In this document: positions 1 to 10,824 of the stretch, one piece after another
Position numbering within the stretch: position 1 is the stretch's first letter
Layout: each line of letters begins with the position of its first letter
DNA from: Cystobasidiopsis lactophilus
Taxonomy: Eukaryota > Basidiomycota > Agaricostilbomycetes > Agaricostilbales > Chionosphaeraceae
Reading direction: 5' to 3'
Assembly (NCBI GenBank): GCA_001599975.1
Contig: BCIO01000005.1
Location: forward strand, 2,652,508 to 2,716,507
DNA: 64,000 nt
Notes under the pieces: model-generated
What the model was told of the DNA's origin: nothing
The model's database searches: none
Seen by the model: only the letters and a program-made list of their open reading frames with translations
Made by a program: the position numbers and the translations under genes

Positions 1-3000
1 GTCGGCAACGTCAAGGACGCTTTACAGGCTCTGCCAGGCGTTCAAACAGCTACCGTCGTCCTCCTTCCGCCCTCGGCCACCGTCACCCATTTTCCCTCGC
101 AGACTCCTGCGGCTCAACTAGTCTCTGCCGTCGAAGATTCGGGGTATGAAGCAGAAGTGGTGTCTTCTGAACCGGTGGACGCGGCCGCGTTGGAGGTCAC
201 CTCAGAAGAGCCGCCGCACCAGCTGTACAAAGCTACCCTGTCGGTTGGAGGTATGACTTGTGCTGCCTGCGTATCCAGCGTGTCAGATGCTCTCAAGTCG
301 CTTCCTGGTGTCGAATCGTTCACCGTCGACTTGATGGGTGGCAGCGCAAGCCTCATGGTGGCTCGTAAAGAAGAGGCGGAGAAGGCCAAGGAGGAAATTG
401 AGGACAGAGGATTCGAGGCCGAGGTGGTCGAAGTGGCTCCCAGCTCTCCCATCAAGGCAAAGGCTGGCGGAAAGGCGGCCGGGCAAGCCCCAACACGATC
501 CGTCCGAATCCGAGTGGACGGCCTATACTGCCATCTGTGCCTGAACAAGGTCAATGCCTGCTTGTCTGGCATGCCTGAGGTCGTTTCATTCACCAACATC
601 ACCTCGGTCGACAACCCCATCTCGCTCGTCACCTACACGCCATCGCCTCCCGCTTTCACTCTGCGCGACATCAAGTCGGCCATCTCCGAGTTGGGCGGCT
701 TCCAAGTCACCCTGGTGCACGAGCCTTCTTTGGCCCAGAGGTCCGAGAGAGCTCAGCAAGCAGAGCGCCTGCGCATCTTCTACCGCCTGGTGGTCACCTT
801 TCTCTTCGCTGTGCCGACGTTCTGTGTGGGCGTAGTCGGCATGACCCTCTGCAGCCAAGAGAATTCTTTCAGGCGGGATTTGGACACCCAGGTCTGGGGC
901 AACAGCACCAAAGGCACGTGGATCATGCTGGGTCTCGCCACGCCTGTTCAGTTTGGCGTTGGCTCGTTCTTCTACAAGCGCGCCTGGAAGAGTTTGCGGG
1001 GTGTCTGGAGGCGAAAACGCAACGTTAGTTGGAGGAGGGTCTGGTTCGAGAGGCTCCTGCGCTGGGGCTCAATGGACACCCTGGTGGCGCTCGGCACAAG
1101 TTTGGGCTACTTGGCCTCGCTGGTCTATCTGGCTCTCGACGTTCGGAATCAGGGCCAGACGGAAAGCACGTATTTTGACGTGTCTGTCTTTCTCATCGTG
1201 AGCTCCTTGCCCTTTTCCATAAAGCGGATTGTATCGCTTATCATCCAGGGGCAAACCCGCAGTTCTTCATCCTGTGTGGTCGATTCCTAGAGAGCCTGAG
1301 CAAGGCTAGGACTGGAGATGCCTTGCGAGAACTGGCCAAAACCAAGCCATCCAAGGGCTTGCTTTACCTCCCGTCCAACAGCGAGAAGCGCTCGTCAACC
1401 TCCACTCTCGAAATCGACGCCGATCTCATCGAAGTTGGCGACCTTCTTCTAATCCAAGTAGGCTCATCTCCGCCGGTCGATGGCGTTCTGGTCGAGCACA
1501 GCCCACAATGCAGCTTTGACGAGAGCTCGATGACGGGTGAGACGCGCCCAGTGGCCAAATCACCTGGCGACGAGATCTTTGCTGGTACTCTGAACGCCGG
1601 CCCAGTGGCGTGCGTCCTCCGCGTCACCAAAGAACCAGGGTCCACCGTGCTGGATAGCATCATGGCTTCCGTCAAAGAAGCGATGGGCAAAAAGGCCAAC
1701 GTGGAGCGGCTTGCAGACACCATCACGGCTTACTTTGTGCCAACTATCGTCGCTATCGCCATCCTGACCTTTGTCGTGTGGCTCGCTCGCGGAGTTGCTG
1801 GTGACTTGCCTAGCTTATGGCTCTCCGGCGCACCGGACTCTAAGGGGTCTTGGGTTCTTGTGCGTCAACACCAGACTTCTTTTTGACTTCTCGTGCTGAC
1901 AACAACATGGGGCTGTAGTTCTCCATTCAGTTCTCAGTGGCCGTGTTGGTCGTCGCATGCCCGTGCGGCATTGGCCTTTCGGCTCCCACAGCGCAGTTGA
2001 TCGGTCTAGGGCTCGCTGCTCAGAATGGTGTCTTGCCACAAGGCGGTGGTCAAGCGTTTCAAGAGTTCTCAAACATCGACCACGTCGTGTTGGACAAGAC
2101 CGGCACCCTGACCAAAGGCCAATTCACGGTGTCCGACTCCCTCTTCTTCCCTGAAAACCAGGATTCAACCAAGGCGCTCATTTGCGCGCTGCTCCAAGTC
2201 GTCGAGCAGGTCAGCACGCACCCGATTGCGGTGGGCACCTCCAAATGGTGCGAGGAGGTCTTGGCCGCGGCGCCTTTCCTTGATTCGACGATGGATTTAC
2301 TCTCATCGGAAGAGGTGGCCGGCTGCGGTCTGAAGGCCGACGTGTCAGTGGACGAAGTGCATGTCCAAGTTTTTGTTGGCAACCAACGGCTAATGGACGC
2401 CCACGGCGCCTTAGCACCATCCGAGAGCGATGGCCAGAAGATCCAAGCTCACTTGGAACAGATGCAAGCGAAGGGGCAAAGCACAATCCAAGTGGCGTTG
2501 TTCGCGCCCAAGCCGCAAGACCTCCCTCCGGCTTTGGGCCAGATCATGGCACGACGACAGCCTGCTATCGTGGCGGTCCTGGGCATCCAAGATCCACCCC
2601 GACCAGAGTCGTTTCATGTTGTGCAACAACTGCAAAAGGACAAGATCCATGTGTGGATGGTCTCTGGCGACAACAAGGCCACAGCTCAAGCGGTGGCGGC
2701 CATCGTGGGCATTCCTCAAGACCATGTGGTCGCCGAAGCGTTGCCGGCAGACAAGAAGCAGTTCGTCGAGCAGCTGCAAGCGGGCACCGTGCGCCGACAA
2801 ACCCGCTTTAACCTCCTCCGAGGCACCAATCGGCCGCTGGTGGCGTTCTGCGGCGACGGCATCAACGACTCGCCCGCCATCGCAGCGGCCGACGTGGGCC
2901 TAGCTATGGGCGGCGGGTCAACGGTGGCACTCAGCTCGGCGGACTTCTGCTTGCTCAACTCGTCCTTGCTCAGTTTGCTCACCCTGCGCAACATCTCATG

Positions 3001-3292
3001 GCTCACCATCCGCAAGATCCTCACCAACTTCTTCTGGGCCGTGCTCTACAACGTCATCCTCATCCCATTGGCAGCAGGGGCGTTTTACTCCCTGGGCCAA
3101 ACCAAGTGCGTGAAGTCGCCACTTTCTCGGATTGCGCGCTAGCTCACAGAGCGGAACAGACTGCCGCCTGTGTGGGCATCCCTCGCCATGGCTCTCAGCT
3201 CGGTCAGCGTAGTGCTCAACAGTTTGGTGTTGCGGTGGACGCATAAGCTGCCCAAGGTGGTGAGGCAGTTCAACGAGGCGAAGGCGAAGTAG
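1..3292 (+). CDS. CCC2: Copper-transporting P1B-type ATPase, 5'-truncated by window edge
   Basis: Exons 1-1197, 1263-1859, 1919-3105, 3160-3292 (1037 residues in the window; the 5' end lies outside). It should pump Cu+ across the Golgi/post-Golgi membrane for loading of secreted copper enzymes such as multicopper ferroxidases. What is visible: the tail of one heavy-metal-associated domain at the left edge, then two more with CxxC sites (GMTCAACVSS near 250 and GLYCHLCLNK near 522), membrane segments, the actuator motif MTGET near 1530, the transmembrane CPC motif (ACPCGIGLSAP near 1960), DKTGTLTKG near 2092 and GDGINDSPA near 2860. The last intron is needed to reach the conserved C-terminal helix; reading through gives an early stop. 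The CPC motif separates it from Ca2+ or Na+ pumps. The convergent neighbour is eL24. Confidence 0.95.
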
Positions 3293-3510
3293 CTGGCCCC
3301 CATTAGCGAGACGCAGAAAGTCGAAGCAAGAGAAAGGATGACAATTCCAACAGTCTTGCCCCAATGTCCCCTTGAAAACAAACAGTTTCGCTCTTGAGAG
3401 GTTTAATCCACGCTTGAGCTACCCAATATTGCCCCAAAGTTCCACCAAGAGGTCAGACCGCCAGAGATGAAGAGGTGTGGTGAGTAAGAAGTAACCGCAG
3501 AGTGCCGAGC

Positions 3511-4329
3511 TTATCGGGCGCTCTTGGAGGCACCCTTGGCCTGCTGCTTGGACACCTTGGGCGCGGTGGTCTTGCTCTGGGTCGGGGCGGACTTCTTCTT
3601 CTTGGCCTCCTCCGCCTTCTTCTCCTCCTTGGCCTTTTGCAGAGCGGCGGCGCGCTGGGCGTCACGGACCTCGGGCTGTACGTTGTCGTGGGTGCTGTGA
3701 GCTGCCAGATCTCAAAGGGAGGAGGGACCGACGCACCTTCTGGTTCCTCTTGGCCATGATCGATGCCAGATCCGCACCGACGATACCCCTCTGCGCCTTC
3801 ACGGTCTTGCGGCTGCGCTTCTTAGCGACCTCCTCGGTGATGCCCTTGCGGTGCGAGCGGCGGTAGACCTGATCATTCCCTCCCGACATTTAGCACCCGG
3901 TTCTGCCATTCATTTAGCTGCCTAGTGTGCTTGCCTGAGTCCATGAGATCCTGTAGACAGCTATGAGCAACAAATCCCGAGCGAGAGAAGGCCGTAAAAG
4001 CTAGGCCTACTTGCGAGGGTTCTTGCGTTGGAGGAAGAGCGACTTCTCCTTGGAGCCAAAGAATCTGCCACGGCCCGCGTTCAGTCCCCTAGCCCCTTTG
4101 CCACGTTTGCTTGAAGGCTCACCTGAAAGTGCGAGAGTCGATTCGCACGTAGGTGATCCCCTGGAGAATAGTCAGCAGGCGGCCCGGCCAACGCCCTCGA
4201 GCAATTAGAGCCTCACGGTGCCGGGGTAAATCTTGTAGCCTTTGGTGTCGCGGGATGTTAGCTGTCACTCTGTGAAGCACAGGCAAGCGGCCGAAACACA
4301 CCTGAGAACGTGTCGATGTCGACCTTCAT
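3511..4329 (-). CDS. RPL24: 60S ribosomal protein eL24 (L24)
   Basis: Seven exons: 4302-4329, 4217-4239, 4123-4160, 4011-4064, 3935-3950, 3737-3868, 3511-3675; 151 residues, the usual family length. The spliced N-terminus reads [16 protein letters not shown], followed by the zinc-ribbon-like core ([22 protein letters not shown]), VYRRSHRKG and IMAKRNQK, with an Ala/Lys-rich tail. It is a structural protein of the large ribosomal subunit. Exon 5 is a 16-nt microexon (K-I-S-W-T-Q across the joint). Its downstream intron must start with GC (CAG/GCAAGC), because no GT exists in the interval that would keep the conserved NPRKISWT-VYRR junction. Six introns in a 456-nt coding sequence is typical of intron-rich basidiomycete ribosomal genes. 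Confidence 0.94.
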
Positions 4330-4543
4330 GCTGGGCGACTGCGTTTGGCTCCCTTCAGACTCCGGCCTCCTCCCAACGCTGCGTGAAGCTCTCTCACCCT
4401 TCTAAAGCAACAGTCAGCACTACTCAGAAGGTACTACAAATAGGCAAACACACGTTTAAGATGCTAAGTTGGCGGTGTCTCTCTCACCATGCTCGAGGGC
4501 CAATCTTGCTTTGGGCCTGCCGCGCTCGGAACTTGTGGTGGGT

Positions 4544-6044
4544 TCAAGGATTAAATTTATGGATCGCCATCTGGGCCTCGTGGGTATAATATGTAGGGTG
4601 GAATGGTCTAGTACCGTTGAACTCGCGCTGGGAAAAGTCCAGCAGGAGGAGGGAATGCTCGGTCGCTGCCCACAGTCTATCCATCTCAAAAGCTGTTTGC
4701 CACTTCTCAGCTTGAACCCGCGGGAGTGATCAAAACGCTTTGAGACTAACCTAGAGAGTAGACCGGCGAGCTGGGGGCGTCAGCCGCCAAATAAGCCGTC
4801 AAGGCGTCCTTGGTATTCCGCAGATCGTACAGTCGGACTTGAGAGTGCCGGCTCGTGCCCACAGCCACATATTGGCTTGAAGCTCCTCCCACGGCTACAC
4901 TATAAACAGCATCTTCCGACCAAGCTGGGACAAGCGGCAACTTAGCAAATGGGTCTGCAAAATCTTGCATCGAGTGCAACTCACGGTCAGATAAACTCAA
5001 AACTGGCTCTAATTGTTCGTTCGACGAAGCCAGCCGTAGGTCATATAGACGAGTGATGGAGTCGTAGAATCCGGCGACCACATGATTGGGTGACAAGAGG
5101 CCGGTGTTCGGTGGCGACACCACTGAGTAGACGGCCGACCGCCCCGTATTGCCACCTAGCCACAAGGGCCTCTTGTCTAGTGTCCCGGTTTGTGCGAGTG
5201 GGAAGAGATTCAAAGGTGCATCGCCATAAGCTCCAACCGCCACCCAGGGCGAGGACGCTTCCGCCGGTGAAAGCAAAACGGACCAAGGTCGCTGCTTCAG
5301 GGCCAGTGTTTCCGGTTCGATCCACGGCGAGTCGATTGCGAACAAGGAGAGCAAGGCGCCCTTGTGGCGATCGCCTTTCGCAACAGCAGCTCCCAGTCTC
5401 TTCCCGCACGACACGGCCTGGATGGGCTGGCGAGGGTGCGAGTAGCGCATGGTCGACACCACGTTTGAAGTCCGTCCTTGAACCTTTTCTCGCACCACCA
5501 CGCACTTTTGCAAGAGCCCAGAGACGTGCCCGGCCACGAACTCTGGCCGGTCATCGAGACTGGCCAGCGCTGTGATGTCGTCGAAAGCTCGGGCGCCAAT
5601 CGGGTGGCTCGTGTACGCCCCTCTTAAGGAGCCGTCATGGCAGAAGTCCAGCACTTGCGCAGCCGTGTTCAGCCCGACGACGAGCCCGCCAAGGTGGCGA
5701 TGCAAAGAGAGGACAGGGAGCGTCTTGACTGATGACTTGTAAAAGGCGTGGCGATAGGAAGCTGCCTTTTTCGTCTGAAAGTGACCTTGCAGCTTGACGC
5801 CATAGCCAATCTTCTTGGCCTGATGAGCCGTGGCGATTCGGTTCGTCGTCACGACGTTGTCCAAGGCCAAGCGCCGTAGAATTGGTGGAAAGCAACTCCC
5901 AACGACAAGGTCGCGCAAAGGTCTGCATACTGCCGTCACGGAGAAGAGGCTGCGGTAGTCCAAAGCCTCTAGAACGAGGAGCAGCAGATCAGGAGGCAAG
6001 TCGAGCAGGTGCATCGCATCTTCACAAAGCCTCTCTGTCGCCAC
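4544..6044 (-). CDS. F-box protein with WD/beta-propeller-like C-terminus
   Basis: Two exons, 4751-6044 and 4544-4692; about 480 residues. Near the N-terminus (residues 14-50) is a clear F-box: LDLPPDLLLLVLEALDY followed by SLFSVTAVCRPLRDLV. The rest looks like degenerate beta-propeller blades, with recurring motifs such as SVYSVAVGG, YVAVGTSRHSQVRLYD and ITRLYDLR. F-box proteins are the substrate-recognition subunits of SCF ubiquitin ligases; its substrate cannot be inferred. Splicing the 58-nt intron gives VYSLAFEMDRLWAATEH, which continues the repeat pattern, whereas reading through stops at once. It is similar in layout to FBXW4-type proteins but I do not assign orthology. Divergent from the membrane-protein gene at 6569. 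Confidence 0.8.
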
Positions 6045-6568
6045 CTCTTGGCCGATTTGAGCCTTTATGAATGATTTAGATGTACTGCAGAACGACTGAA
6101 GGGAGGTTGAAGCGGCCGTCCGCGAAGAAGGTCGCGATTTCGTCTTTTGCCCCTATTCCGCCACCCGGATATCCTCCCTCTGCGCTGTGACTTTGGCTCA
6201 AGTAAACATGACCTCTGCTCTGTCCCTCAGTACGAGAACGCGACCATAACACCGTCTTGCTCGTCGGTACTCGTCTCAACTTCGTCTCGAGTCTTGAGGA
6301 CACCTTCCTGCGGGTTTGCATCAGGATGCCCTGGCTCTGTCCGTACAGTTTCATGGACTCTTGGTTTCAAGGTCTCTCTCGACCGGTCCCGAACCGACCC
6401 TCGAAACCTGTGGCGGTGCCCGTCTCACTAGGAACTGTTCTGGCGTCTGGCGTGCGAAGACCCTGGCAGGCAATAAGAATCTCTTGGAGTAGCTCGCTCG
6501 ACATGGCCGCGACTGTTTGATGTGTCTCACCACCATCACCTCACTCAGTCGCTCCTTCATTCGCCCAC
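6045..6568. other. Divergent intergenic region
   Basis: 524 bp between two divergent genes. Open frames here are short and lack motifs; I read it as shared promoter and 5' UTR. No clear TATA box was noticed. Confidence 0.5.
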
Positions 6569-8065
6569 TTGACGCTCAAGCATGATAGCATGACTTCAAA
6601 GCCCGGCTACTCGTACAAAAAGCCGAGTGGCACAGTTATCACCCCTTTCGAGCCGCCTTCGTTCCAGCCTGAAGAGCAGAGCTTGACCCTTCCGAGCCTC
6701 TCTGATGAAGCCGTGCCGCCGCCCACGCCACGGTCGTCCATCGCCGGTGTCCAGCATGGCGCCCTTGCCATGCCGCCGGTCCGGAAGATAGCGAAGAGGC
6801 CAGGGATGCCGAGCACACCGGGGAACAAGGTGTCGTTCGTGGAAGGCCATTCGGTCATTCCGCCACCCTCTCCCGCTCCTCAAGCGCCTCCCTACTCGCC
6901 GACGCCACCGTCGCGGACGCCTGATGTTCCATCTACCACGTCAATCACGCCTCCTCCAGCAAGCTATCGTCGACTGCCGTCTTCCAAGTCCGGTGATACG
7001 CCGAGGTCGGCAGACACCATCTCGATGCCATCTCCGCCCGCGCCTCAGGCTAGTCCGCCCTTTCGGATGAAGGGTCGACACATCAGTCGCTCGGAATTCC
7101 GGAAGCTCCGAGAGGACGTTCAAAGGCTCCTCAATTCCAAGGCCAACCGGCTCTTGCAAGTTCGGCGGCGGATGAGGCTTCTGGAGGGTCTGATCGTGGT
7201 GCGCTCTTTGCCTTCCAATCCACGAAAGGGTCAAACTTACCGCCGTCTCATAGCCGTTTTGGACTTGTGTCGGCCTCGTCTCAGCTGGTATCGCCGCCAT
7301 CGTCTTGGTGCAGAAAATCCCGCGGCCCGGCTCCGAGACCTCCCTCATTCTGAAATTCAAGATCTTGGCCATTGTGGTCCCTATCCTCCTTCTTATGATC
7401 TGCATCTCCATAGGCCTCGTAAGCTCTTGCCTTCGTCCCTTTGGCACTTTTTGAACGACCTCACGCGCGCTATGCAGATTGTCCAGACTCAGCGATATCA
7501 CCCTCGCCTTTACCTCGACAATTTTCTTTCCTCAGACTACGAGCATACCAACGCTTTAATATTGAACCTCTCACGCTTCATCGCCGATCTGGACGTTTCC
7601 TTTGATGGAAGGGACCGATTGGACCTGCTGGACATGGCCACCACCCTGCTCACCAACGCACTTCTCACAAAACGACAGTACGAAGGCAAACGACTGGGAG
7701 CGACTCGGTCTCTCATGAGAGTGATTTTCGCTCCCGTAGTCCTCGTCGCCACCCTCTGCTTCGCCGCCACCATTCGCTTTCTCAAGCTCGATCTATCTCC
7801 GGAGCAAACCGAGCTTGGCCTTGAAGCCTTACTGTCTGATCGACTCGAAGCTGGCTGTGTCTTTTACTCGCTGTACGTTCTGTAGCCGGATCTTGCACAG
7901 CCACCGAAGCCATGCTAATTCGCTCTACCCAGTGGGCTGTTCTGCTTTCGGGCAAAGCAGAGACAGTTCTTGCTCAAAGTGTTTGCACGGTCCGAGGCCC
8001 CAGAGGCTCGCAATTGGAGCTCGCTGGTGCTGCCTCCCACTTCGCATCAAGGGGGTGGCAAATGA
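6569..8065 (+). CDS. Multi-spanning membrane protein, proline-rich N-terminus, unknown function
   Basis: Exons 6569-7198, 7254-7418, 7478-7872, 7933-8065; about 440 residues. The first 170 residues are proline/serine-rich and probably cytosolic. A basic helix (HISRSEFRKLREDVQRLL) precedes the first hydrophobic segment. Splicing at 7199 changes frame and reveals two adjacent membrane helices (WTCVGLVSAGIAAIVLV and KILAIVVPILLLMICISIGL) that the unspliced frame hides. A third stretch, VIFAPVVLVATLCFAATIRF, comes after a polar domain, and a short one (VFYSLGLFCF) sits at the last splice junction. I do not recognise the family; a Vezatin/Inp2-like layout crossed my mind but no motif supports it. 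Start is the first in-frame ATG; the ATG at 6590 is an alternative. Confidence 0.7.
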
Positions 8066-8263
8066 TGGTATAGCAGAATTTGTTATGTACAATCAGGAGC
8101 AGAGATCTCTTGTAATTTGGAATCAGCATGAGCGATCAGGGGATCTGAAATCAACGGGCACGAATCATCAAAGGCATTTTGGAAAGGCTTTTATCGGAAT
8201 TCTTCGACAGGTCGGCTTCAAGAAAAGGACGCTATGGCACTTGTCAGATTTGCAGACTCATGT

Positions 8264-10323
8264 TCAGGGGCATAAAGAGCAACGCACAGTGACAATGTCG
8301 GTTCTGCCAACGATTTTGGGGTCGCCTGGCGCCACCTTGAACTCGAAAGAAGCAGCAACGGTGAACAAAGCCACTTTGAGTTCTGCCACCGCAAAACGGT
8401 AGCCGATACATTGTCGAGAGCCTCCTAAGAAGGTCATCAAGCTGGAGAACGCCGAAACATTGCGAGCAGAAGCCAGCACTTGGTCAGGCAACGGAGACAG
8501 CCAGCGTTCTGCGGTCCCTACCATGCAATCAGCAGCGATCCAGACATCTTATGATAGGAACTGGCCTGGATCAAAGTCGTCCGCGTTGCCCCATGCCGCG
8601 CTTTTGTTCCAGCTCTGAATGCCGACGTGCAATATCTCTCCCTTTTGGATGTGGAGCTCGTGAATCAATTTTCCAGTAGTGAGGCGGACCGGCTGTGATA
8701 AGGGGACAACAGTATCCTTTGTGGCGCACTGTTCTGCCAGTTGACACTAGGTTCACGACAGGTTGGTGGGAAAAGACATACTCTGACGGTGGTGCCGACA
8801 GGCGACCGTTGGCGAAGCAATTCTTTGCAAACAGCGTCGAGATAGGGCAGGGAAAGAATAGACTCGACAGCGGGTTCGCCCAGACGATGTGCATCTCGGA
8901 TCTCTGCTTGGAGCCGCGCCTGCACCTCGGGATGCTTTCGACCGGGGCCCAGATTGAGAAAGTTAAGCGTGTTACGGGACTTGTTCGTCATACCTTTGCT
9001 AGGGTATAGCTCATCCAGGTCAGGGCAGTGGCCGTGGTTTCGTCTGGTCAAAGACAATTCAGTCGGGCCAGACACCCCGAGAGACCGACGCACGTCCAGC
9101 GAATAGAAAAGTAGTGATTTGTCCCATGACCTCGTCGTCGGCTGGTTTGTGCACTGTTAGGAGGCAGAGCTAGAAAGCACGGCAGAGGGGAAGACCCACT
9201 CATCTGATGTTTGGCCTCCTCCGTCCGATTCGCCACCAGTAGCACGCTGTACTAGCATGAGAGGATATCGGCATATTCAATGTCGTTGGACATACGAGAG
9301 AAGATCCTTGCTTTCTTTGCCGGCCGCTTCTCTGTTCGCCTCCAAAATCTGCCTGGTTTTTGCTCTCATCAGATCCAACGTCTCCTGCGCCTTCCGGGCT
9401 CGTTCGGATCTGAGAAGAGTCAGAATCGAGGGGTATTTGACGATGATCGAGACGAGAATGGCGCCAATGAGGCTGCCAGAGGGTGGGGCGCGTTTGAGGA
9501 AAGAAGAGATGGCAGCAGCAAAGTCGTCTCCTTTGTTCTCCAGCGACCCAAAGTCGTAGTTGAATCCAGCTTCTCCGATCATATCGAGAGTCAACCTAGA
9601 CCACCAGCTCGAGACTTCGATCTCCACCTCGCCCGAGGCCGAAGAGGAGCACAGCCTTTTCCAGGCTTCCACCATTATGCGGCTCTTCTCGACAAAGATT
9701 GGAGCGAGAGCGATCGTCTGAGCCTGCGTGAAAGCGGGCGCAAGTATTCTCTTCTGTTTCGTGTGAGTGGCGCCTTCAGCCACGAGTATGCCACTACCGG
9801 CTGCGAAGGGATGTGAGCTCGTGCCTTTCATTAGACGGATTCCTTACTGATCAGCGACAGCTCTTTGCGCGCCAGATCTGGCTTTGGGAAAACCGAGGGA
9901 TGTTGCACGAGAATGTAGTTCAAGGCGACAGGATCGGCCACGATCAGACGAGACGCGCCAAAAGGCATGGCAAATCGGACGACAGAGCTCTGGAGCTCCT
10001 CCGTCCATTTCCGTCCGATCTCACCGGCATCTGACTGAGCAGCCTGCCACAAATTTCCTCCAACCCAAGATGCGCGCACAGGTGCTGCGAGTTCCCTCAG
10101 GCTCAGCGACCGATCCTGTAGCTCTGTAAAAATGCCCACACACCTGGAATGTGTCGGTGTGGAGCCAAAAAGTAGTACCAAATATAGACGCGGCCGAACA
10201 AGGCAAAGCCAGCAAACGCCACCAATGCCCTGGCGACACCGCAGTCAACGGGGCACCAGATCTTGTATCTTGAGCAACGTACAAAAAGGGATGCGCAGAC
10301 ACGACAGCAGTAGCACTGTTCAT
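8264..10323 (-). CDS. Cytochrome P450 monooxygenase (tandem copy A)
   Basis: Ten exons: 10283-10323, 10144-10229, 9848-10084, 9296-9800, 9200-9246, 9094-9141, 8994-9043, 8782-8934, 8566-8728, 8264-8508; 524 residues, standard P450 length. N-terminal signal anchor (AHPFLALVAFAGFALF) followed by a HIP hinge points to an ER microsomal enzyme. The I-helix FAGHETT is rebuilt across an intron. The K-helix is KELLRQRS rather than ExxR, so that motif is imperfect. The PERF region (FDPERWLSP) and heme-binding loop (FLGGSRQCIGYRF, cysteine ligand) are present. The intron at 8509-8565 must be GC-AG (CAG/GCCAGT) to give FDPERW; reading through stops. The start was set by alignment with copy B: both first exons are 41 nt. 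Its substrate is unknown. Co-oriented with copy B and an esterase. Confidence 0.9.
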
Positions 10324-10824
10324 GCTGAGCAAGATGGAGAAGACCGAGCAGGGCAAGAGGTGATTGGGATTCAACAGGGTCGTTGCGGCGTTCCGGCACG
10401 AAACCGAGAGGCAGAGCGACTAGGTTGGGTGTGGCCAGCAAGACACTGAAAAGAGTTGCCAAGGACAGTGTCGTCTTAAGAGCTGAGCGCAAAAGACCTC
10501 CTTTCACTCTATGCAGCAACAAGGCCGACGAATCAAGCAAGCTGTGTTTCGAGTGGACCTGTGCAGCCACGAGAGTGGACCGAGGTTCTAGTAGGCAGTA
10601 GCGCTTCAGCAATACAGCGCACAGCAGAGCGCCTGACTCGCTGAGGATGAACTTCGGTCGACGTGGCGGTGGCGGGGCAGAAGGTGGCAACCCGCCGAGT
10701 TTGTAGCGAGGGATCACTCCATTTGCAAAAGTGGCATTTCAAGCAAGCGGGAAAAAAAAGGCACTACAGAGCTCTGACAATCAAGGGTAGCTTTGCGACG
10801 CCACGACCCGCCAAAAGGTCGGCC

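Noticed and set aside
10103-10717. Long open frame giving a 204-residue N-terminus for P450 A
   Set aside because: It places the hinge nearly 190 residues from the start. Splicing a 53-nt intron gives a 41-nt first exon and membrane anchor that match copy B exactly.
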